The notes below the pieces were generated by a model that was not told where the DNA came from, searched no databases, and saw only the letters and a program-made list of their open reading frames with translations. DNA of 64,000 nt from Sulfurovum sp. (GTDB lineage Bacteria > Campylobacterota > Campylobacteria > Campylobacterales > Sulfurovaceae), in the NCBI GenBank assembly GCA_030949325.1, contig JAUZSQ010000089.1, positions 1-64,000 of the forward strand, written 5' to 3'. Shown in pieces: positions 58,745 to 64,000 of the stretch. Numbering within the stretch: the stretch's first letter is position 1; each line of letters starts with the position of its first letter. Made by a program: the position numbers and the translations under genes.

Positions 58745-59322
58745 TATACACTCACTCCATACGTTTTACAAAACCCAGCCAAACCGTCATTGAATCCAGC
58801 ACCTACGGCTTTGAAATTCCAAGAACCATTTTTTCTATAAAGCTCACCAAAGTTAATCGCTGTTTCACTTGAATAGTCTTCATCGAGTTCATACTGTGTA
58901 ATCACAGAACCACCATCTTTGTTCAGGATTCTAATAAGTGCATTATTTACTTGTCCAAAGTTTTGATTTCTTGATTCTGCTTCATCAATAGTTACTGTAA
59001 AAATAATTTTATCTACAGCAGCATCTACTTTGTCCAAATCAATTTCAATAACCTCATCATCTCCATCACCTTCACCTGTTCTATTATCACCTTGATGTAC
59101 GATAGCACCACAGGGAGACGTTGCGTTATTATAGAAAATAAAGTGACTGTCTGTCAATACTTTACCATCTGTTCCTACTAAAAAAACCGAAGCATCAAGG
59201 TCAAATTCTGCACCTGTATCGGTTGCATTTGCATCCCAACCAAGACCTACTATGATATTTTTTAACCCTGGAGCCTCTTTACTTAATGATACTCTTCCAC
59301 CTTTGGATAGACTTACTGACAT
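58744..59322 (-). CDS. terD: TerD family calcium-binding stress protein (first copy, operon head)
   Basis: 192 residues: [39 protein letters not shown], the calcium loop [40 protein letters not shown] and [27 protein letters not shown] before ATG 59322 is a good ribosome binding site. It heads the Ter operon; a divergent gene begins 137 bp away. Confidence 0.93.
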   Translation of the reverse strand: MSVSLSKGGRVSLSKEAPGLKNIIVGLGWDANATDTGAEFDLDASVFLVGTDGKVLTDSHFIFYNNATSPCGAIVHQGDNRTGEGDGDDEVIEIDLDKVDAAVDKIIFTVTIDEAESRNQNFGQVNNALIRILNKDGGSVITQYELDEDYSSETAINFGELYRKNGSWNFKAVGAGFNDGLAGFCKTYGVSV

Positions 59323-59424
59323 ATTATTTCCTTTGAATTAAAATATAGATTAACCTATTCAATTATCTAGGCTAAAATATATTATATCCTATAGATATTA
59401 ACAGAGTATTTTATCCCAATAGGC

Positions 59425-59430
59425 TATAAT
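59425..59430 (+). promoter_or_regulatory. -10 promoter of the gene divergent to the Ter operon
   Basis: AGGCTATAAT lies 28 bp before ATG 59459. The 136-bp region to terD also holds AT-rich boxes around 59360-59400 likely to serve the Ter operon on the other strand. Confidence 0.45.
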
Positions 59431-59458
59431 ACGCCAAAATTATAAGTAGGTAACAATC

Positions 59459-60250
59459 ATGACAGAAGAGACGCAAAGTTATACATTTCCATGGGGATTT
59501 CATTTGGGAGATTTATCTCAAGGTAGAGAACGCATACCCCTTTATACTCCTAGCAATGACGGTGGGTTTTGTTTACTCTATGACAAGGCTTCTGAGAAAC
59601 AAGCAGATGACCTGATAGAGAGTCTGTGTTTGGAGCTTTTGTCTTCTATGCCCTATGAGCATCTCAAAGTCAAGATGTTTGACTTTGGTAAAAAGAAGTT
59701 TTACCACCTCTCTCCTTTGCAATATATTCATCTCTATCACAATTCTCACAACACAGAAATGATTGAACAAACCTTTCAAACGATAGAAGAGTTGGTAGTC
59801 TCACGCCATACAGACCTCTTGTGCTGTAACCGTAAAACTATTGATGAACATAATCAAAAGTCCAAGCTAAAACAAGGCTATCAGTTGCTACTTATCAACC
59901 TAGAAAACTTCCCAAGCCAAGACTTTAGCCTACGTCGTATCCAAAACTTTGTAGAATCAGCACAAAAAGCAGGAGTCTATGTCATTGCATTTGGCAATCA
60001 ATCCATACAAGAGAGTCAAAATCCCAACGTCCAAGCTATACTCAAATATTTCAAAACCATCAAAGTCACGAACAATGTATTTGACATTAACGTAGAACTT
60101 TTTGAATTTATGGAACTCTTAGAGACACATACCTTTGCACCTCTGTCCCTCAACAAACCAGAACTCCTACAGTCGACCCTCACCAAGGCAGACCTAGAAC
60201 AGCTAATGAACCCAGAGAATATAAAGCTAGAATCCGATACTAAAGTGTAG
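59459..60250 (+). CDS. Unrecognised protein, possibly related to Ter-linked FtsK-like proteins
   Basis: 263 residues, cytosolic. FPWGFHLGDLSQGRERIPLY, then GGFCLLYDKASEKQADDLIE and ELLSSMPYEHLKVKMFDFG recall the segment before or within FtsK/HerA-like ATPases in some Ter gene clusters. No Walker A or B motif is present, so it is not an active ATPase as it stands. IYVI-type strands (AGVYVIAFGNQSIQES) support an alpha/beta fold. Divergent from terD. The end overlaps the ciaB end by 11 bp. Relationship is a weak inference. Confidence 0.5.
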   Translation: MTEETQSYTFPWGFHLGDLSQGRERIPLYTPSNDGGFCLLYDKASEKQADDLIESLCLELLSSMPYEHLKVKMFDFGKKKFYHLSPLQYIHLYHNSHNTEMIEQTFQTIEELVVSRHTDLLCCNRKTIDEHNQKSKLKQGYQLLLINLENFPSQDFSLRRIQNFVESAQKAGVYVIAFGNQSIQESQNPNVQAILKYFKTIKVTNNVFDINVELFEFMELLETHTFAPLSLNKPELLQSTLTKADLEQLMNPENIKLESDTKV

Positions 60251-62100
60251 CAGTGACCGTCTGTTGCCCAATCTCTTTGTATCGTGCATAATAATGCTCC
60301 ACAAAGGCTCTAATTTTTGTATTTTTAGGTAAATATACTCCTGCTTCTTTTTGGGTATATTGCCCTAAATACTGCTGTGCATCGACTTTGGCAAGATAAT
60401 TTTCTGCCAAATCTTGATATGCACTTTGATACCCTGCTTTCATCGCTTCATATTGACTATAATCAATGATTATCTGCTTGTCATAGCTAATAATACCTGA
60501 GGCAAAGAGAATATCCAAATGAATCAAACCTTCACAATAATACGGCAAGACTTCACTCACTTCTCTCCATGCCATAAGTCCTACAGCACGAGAGACGACA
60601 TCATCCACGATATGCTTTTTGAGGGCTTCTTTTTCATTGGCAAAAAATGCCATAAGCCCTCCTGCTGTGGCTTTGAACTCTTCGATGTTTTTGAATTGTC
60701 CTGTAGTATTCATACGTGTTTCTGTATCCATATCTATCCACAAGATATGCCCATACTCATGTCCCACGGTAGAGATGTCATAGATTTCTTGCCAAAGTGT
60801 AGGATTACTAGCAATAAGAGTTCTTTGGGCAGTAACAAAATCTTCACCCATCACCTCAACACTCAATTTCATCATAGGTTTAGATTTCTTAGATTCCATC
60901 ACAAAGTCTGCGTAAGCAAAGATTTTCTTGCCTAGTTCATTGGAGACTTGCTCATCATTGGGAACCACTTGTGCTGAGAAAAGTCCATTGAACTCTGCTC
61001 CATAATATAAAATAGGTTGACCGATATAAAGCTGTGTTTCATCAACTTGTGTGAGGTTCTTTGCCATGAGTTGTTCTGCCATAGCGTATTGGCTACTTTT
61101 ACCCAAAGATTCTGCCATGAGTAGAAGCAAACTTTTTGATATTGTCTCGCGTAGGTGAACCTTCTTGAAGCGTAGGATTGACAATACGCAAATCCCACTC
61201 CAAAGCCACAGCCTTACGATAATGGTCTTCATAATACTCCAAAGGATGCCCCACCTGCAAAGGTGCTTTGACTGCCATCCACTTTCTATCAACCTCTGCC
61301 CACTTACCTATGAGTGCATCCGTTTGTTTATGGGTAAAGGCTTCTTCTAAGGCAATGAAATACGCTATCCATTCCTCTTTTTGCCCAAAGACTTCATCTT
61401 CTTCTTTCTCCAATCGCTTAATCAACTGAAGCAACGAAGTACTCACCCCTGCTACATGCTGAGGAAATGCCTCTGAATATGCTACAGATTGATAGGCACC
61501 TGCTTCATCTTTTTGTAAGACAGAATAACATCTATCCCCTACATTGCCTTGTGTGTCCTTATCAAGCAGACCTTCGTCTTGTAACATCGCTAAGACTTGA
61601 CTCTCATCATTATCACAAAGTGCAGAAAGTTCAGGATTAATTTTATTGATAATCTGACGTGTCCAATCGCTTTGCCATAGCGTCATCTGTCGTCCTACAT
61701 AATGCACACCAAAAATCAAAGAACGATAAAAAGGCGTAAGCAATTGTTCTTGCTCTATCCACTGTATCAACTCTTCATGGCGTTCTAAGTGAAAGTGACT
61801 CACAAATCCATACGCCACTTCTTTTTTCATCTCTATCTTTCGTGCATCAAAGCCATTCTTTTGCATCACCTGCTCCAAGGCATCCTCACGCAACCCTACA
61901 AGACGTGTAAGCCCTGCCATATACCCTTCACTATCCCTAGGTATATTCATTAGCGTCAAGAAAAGTTTTATCAACTTTTCTGCTTCATCATTCCCTTTAT
62001 TCTCATCCAAGAGGTCATAAAAAGCATTGAGCTTGGCTTGTCTTCGTTGTAACTCATCATAAATCGTTTGTAGGTCTTGCATAAATTGTTCTGTTTTCAT
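60240..62100 (-). CDS. ciaB: CiaB-like protein with metallopeptidase motif (one frameshift)
   Basis: About 619 residues when joined. N-terminal part (62100-61099) is helical (QTIYDELQRRQAKLNAFYDLL). The C-terminal part has TVGHEYGHILWIDMDTETRM, a HExxH zinc site, with EEFKATAGGLMAF as probable third ligand region. Length and pattern match the invasion protein CiaB family of Campylobacter, common also in free-living relatives. One extra A near 61140 explains the break. Its real biochemical role is unsettled; peptidase activity is inferred from the motif only. Confidence 0.78.
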
Positions 62101-62140
62101 TGAATCGTTCCTTTGTAATAGTTGTCTAGTCTAGTGATAT

Positions 62141-62557
62141 TTATCTAACAATAAAATAAAGAGAAATGACTATTAGACTCATAGGCATCAATATTTTAAA
62201 CACATAATATTTAAAAGAAGCCTCTTTCAGACTTACCCATGAAATATATTTATAATGTTCATAACTGCTATAATACTTATAGAATATATAACTTTTAATA
62301 TAACATTTCCGTAACCAATAAAAAATACTCAAGCCTAGAATAGCTACTATAATTACGATATTATACCATGGGATAATCAAAATATCTTCAAAAATCCTCA
62401 TGTTGCTGTCATAGCTTGTGATATGAATATTTTCTTTAAATATTTTCAATAAAAATAAACTAAAGGAAAGAATCAGTGCAAAAATTGTCAAAAATGTTGT
62501 CTTAGCAATATCTAAATAGGTAAAGTGATTGTTCTTTTTAGCCACAGTAGATTCCAA
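62141..62557 (-). CDS. Small membrane protein of unknown function
   Basis: 138 residues with three likely membrane spans (TTFLTIFALILSFSLFLLKI, ILIIPWYNIVIIVAILGLSI, YVFKILMPMSLIVISLYFIV). Not recognised. Its start overlaps the next gene upstream by 20 bp, so the two are probably expressed together. Very AT-rich. Confidence 0.6.
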   Translation of the reverse strand: MESTVAKKNNHFTYLDIAKTTFLTIFALILSFSLFLLKIFKENIHITSYDSNMRIFEDILIIPWYNIVIIVAILGLSIFYWLRKCYIKSYIFYKYYSSYEHYKYISWVSLKEASFKYYVFKILMPMSLIVISLYFIVR

Positions 62558-63284
62558 AGAAATGACTACATTTTTTCATATTCTCAACAATTACTTTAGA
62601 TTCTTGACTGAGTTCCTCTTTATATAAAGCAAAAAAAGTGTTTACATAACTCAGATAACCACGAATTTCTTCAATAGCATTCATCGCCTTTAAATGCCCA
62701 ATACAAGTATCCAAAGATTTTATATCCCTTTCTACATTTTTGATATGCTTCGCAAAAGTATTAATAATAATATCAGCAGGAAATATATCTCGGCTCACTT
62801 TGAGTACGTAATCAATTTTCTGATGATGATGACTATCACCATGCAAACTCTGCTTAATCATCATATAGGCAATTTGTGCAAAAGTATCCATTAATGCTGT
62901 ATCAATATCTTTAATTTGATTTGATTTTCCAAGATAAGGGCTATCAATACGTATTTTCCCATTTCTCTCTAAAGAGTAATTAAAGCCAATAGAAAAAGTA
63001 TCAGCATAGTAAATACTTACCCTGCCTTTAAGGCTAGAGTCTAAAATTTCAAAAGAAATCGTACCAGTAGGGGAAATTTCTTTGATATGAGAAGTTGTAA
63101 TATATGGAGAAAGAGAGTCTTTAAAGTTTTTTAAATCTAAATTCCAAAATCTAGTTTTATCTTCAGAAAATTTAATATTTTTTCCAAAGTTTGAATACAT
63201 TTGCTTAGGAGTAATAAAATTATAATCTAAGACTCCTAAATTAGTCGGTATCCAACTATACCATTTTAGCGTATCTATCAACAT
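62538..63284 (-). CDS. Hypothetical protein
   Basis: 248 residues, not recognised. N-terminal half is beta-rich (TGTISFEILDSSLKGRVSIYY); the rest is helical with a His-rich spot (HGDSHHHQKIDYVL) that might bind metal. No clear signal peptide. Middle gene of a three-gene unit with the 84-residue protein upstream and the membrane protein downstream. Confidence 0.6.
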   Translation of the reverse strand: MLIDTLKWYSWIPTNLGVLDYNFITPKQMYSNFGKNIKFSEDKTRFWNLDLKNFKDSLSPYITTSHIKEISPTGTISFEILDSSLKGRVSIYYADTFSIGFNYSLERNGKIRIDSPYLGKSNQIKDIDTALMDTFAQIAYMMIKQSLHGDSHHHQKIDYVLKVSRDIFPADIIINTFAKHIKNVERDIKSLDTCIGHLKAMNAIEEIRGYLSYVNTFFALYKEELSQESKVIVENMKKCSHFFGIYCG

Positions 63285-63294
63285 AAACTTAAAA

Positions 63295-63549
63295 CTAATG
63301 CAATAAACCCGTATCAGCTAGTTTAGCTTGTCGAACAAAAGCTATCCTACCTTTTTTGTCTTCAATCAATGTTAACCCTTCTGTATAAACACGCCCTTCA
63401 GAATGCCATTTATCAGAAATTTTAAAGTTCTCTTGTAGTCCTCTTTTAGCTTCTGCTCTTAAAAAAGTATCAATATTACGAGGATTTAATTTCACTAGAA
63501 GCACTATTCCTACTAGCAAACCCACAAAAGGTATTATTTGTTCAATCAT
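63295..63549 (-). CDS. Small membrane-anchored hypothetical protein
   Basis: 84 residues: one N-terminal membrane segment (IIPFVGLLVGIVLLVKL), then a cytosolic tail with WHSEGRVYTEGLTLIEDKKG, probably a small beta hairpin domain. Not recognised. 10 bp before the 248-residue gene; AGAGAG-type ribosome binding site. First gene of the unit. Confidence 0.6.
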   Translation of the reverse strand: MIEQIIPFVGLLVGIVLLVKLNPRNIDTFLRAEAKRGLQENFKISDKWHSEGRVYTEGLTLIEDKKGRIAFVRQAKLADTGLLH

Positions 63550-63661
63550 ATTTACTCTCTTATATTTTTATATTAAAATATTTTTTAGGTAGAAAAAATT
63601 TTAATATAGAAATAAGACTAACTAATATAGCGTAAATTTAATATTTTTACAAGTCAAGTTT

Positions 63662-64000
63662 TCATTTCAACATTCTAATAATAGGCTTCGCCAATCCCAA
63701 AGCTTTGGCACGATGTGAAATCTCAGACTTCACAGCATCATCTAGTTCAGCCAATGTTTGGCTAAATCCTTCAGGGATAAAAATAGGGTCATATCCAAAA
63801 CCCTTCTCTCCTCTAGGTGTATCTATCACATCGCCATGCATCCAACCATGTACCACATATTCACCATACTTTGAGATTATGGCAATAGAAGCCGTATAAA
63901 AAGCAGGGCTTTTTTGCACATCTTGGGCTTGAAGATTCTCTACTAGCTTCATCATATTTTCTTTGTCTGTGGCATTTTCTCCTGCGTATCGTGCAGAATA
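63662..64000 (-). CDS. rdgB: XTP/dITP diphosphatase (RdgB/HAM1), 5' partial
   Basis: House-cleaning enzyme that hydrolyses non-canonical purine triphosphates. Reads from the window edge [20 protein letters not shown], then [39 protein letters not shown] and the end [10 protein letters not shown]; all are RdgB motifs. About 112 of roughly 200 residues are present; the N-terminus lies beyond 64000. An ATG at 63955 is internal, not the start. Confidence 0.93.
   Translation of the reverse strand, partial: YSARYAGENATDKENMMKLVENLQAQDVQKSPAFYTASIAIISKYGEYVVHGWMHGDVIDTPRGEKGFGYDPIFIPEGFSQTLAELDDAVKSEISHRAKALGLAKPIIRMLK

Overview
The window is AT-rich chromosomal DNA whose gene content and order point to the Campylobacterota (an environmental Sulfurovum/Sulfurimonas-like lineage is my inference). 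The run M23 peptidase-lpxC-tsaB-like-thrB-ylxR-infB-rbfA-rimP is the order known from Campylobacter. A CiaB homologue, a class II DAHP synthase and the ilvB-ilvN-lpxD cluster agree with this. No rRNA, tRNA or CRISPR array was recognised.

Layout. 1-10.8 kb is a co-directional core block: nadC (cut by the window start), DHH phosphoesterase, peptidase, lipid A (lpxC), threonine (thrB), translation initiation and ribosome maturation (infB, rbfA, rimP) and a Ppx/GppA phosphatase. 10.8-12.7 kb is a small accessory patch: a one-chain MNT-HEPN protein, a 24-residue hydrophobic peptide behind a strong ribosome binding site with a terminator-ended upstream RNA complementary to it, and a broken trypsin-like gene. 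12.75-39 kb is again mostly core: ilvC, NfeD/SPFH pair, ligA, tlyA, ribF, cmoA, an LtaS-like membrane sulfatase, DAHP synthase, a PqiABC envelope lipid-transport set, sppA, a second Ppx/GppA, ilvBN, lpxD and metH. An IS4-type element sits at 17.6-19.0 kb. 39-46.7 kb carries an IS3 element inserted in a YchJ-like gene, a sirohaem synthase/sulfite-nitrite reductase pair, an orphan Phd-like antitoxin and a second IS4-type element. 46.8-51.4 kb holds membrane glycosyltransferases.

51.4-59.3 kb is a tellurite-type (Ter) stress operon on the minus strand: three TerD proteins, TerB-like, TerC-like (DUF475), PRTase-TRSP, an embedded BrnT/BrnA toxin-antitoxin pair, StiP (PELOTA-PRTase), an HpcH/CitE-type lyase and a HAD phosphatase. 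It resembles the Ter-linked pathways proposed to make a nucleoside-like metabolite, but no ATP-grasp gene is present in this window. The operon runs on with almost no gap into two glycosyltransferases. Divergent to it is an unrecognised gene, followed by CiaB, three small unknown genes and a partial rdgB at the window end.

Caution on sequence quality: many genes, including essential infB, are broken by single-base insertions or deletions, mostly in homopolymers. I treat most of these as probable sequencing or assembly errors and give full-length gene spans, with the break noted. The insertion sequences carry a higher density of breaks and may be truly decayed.
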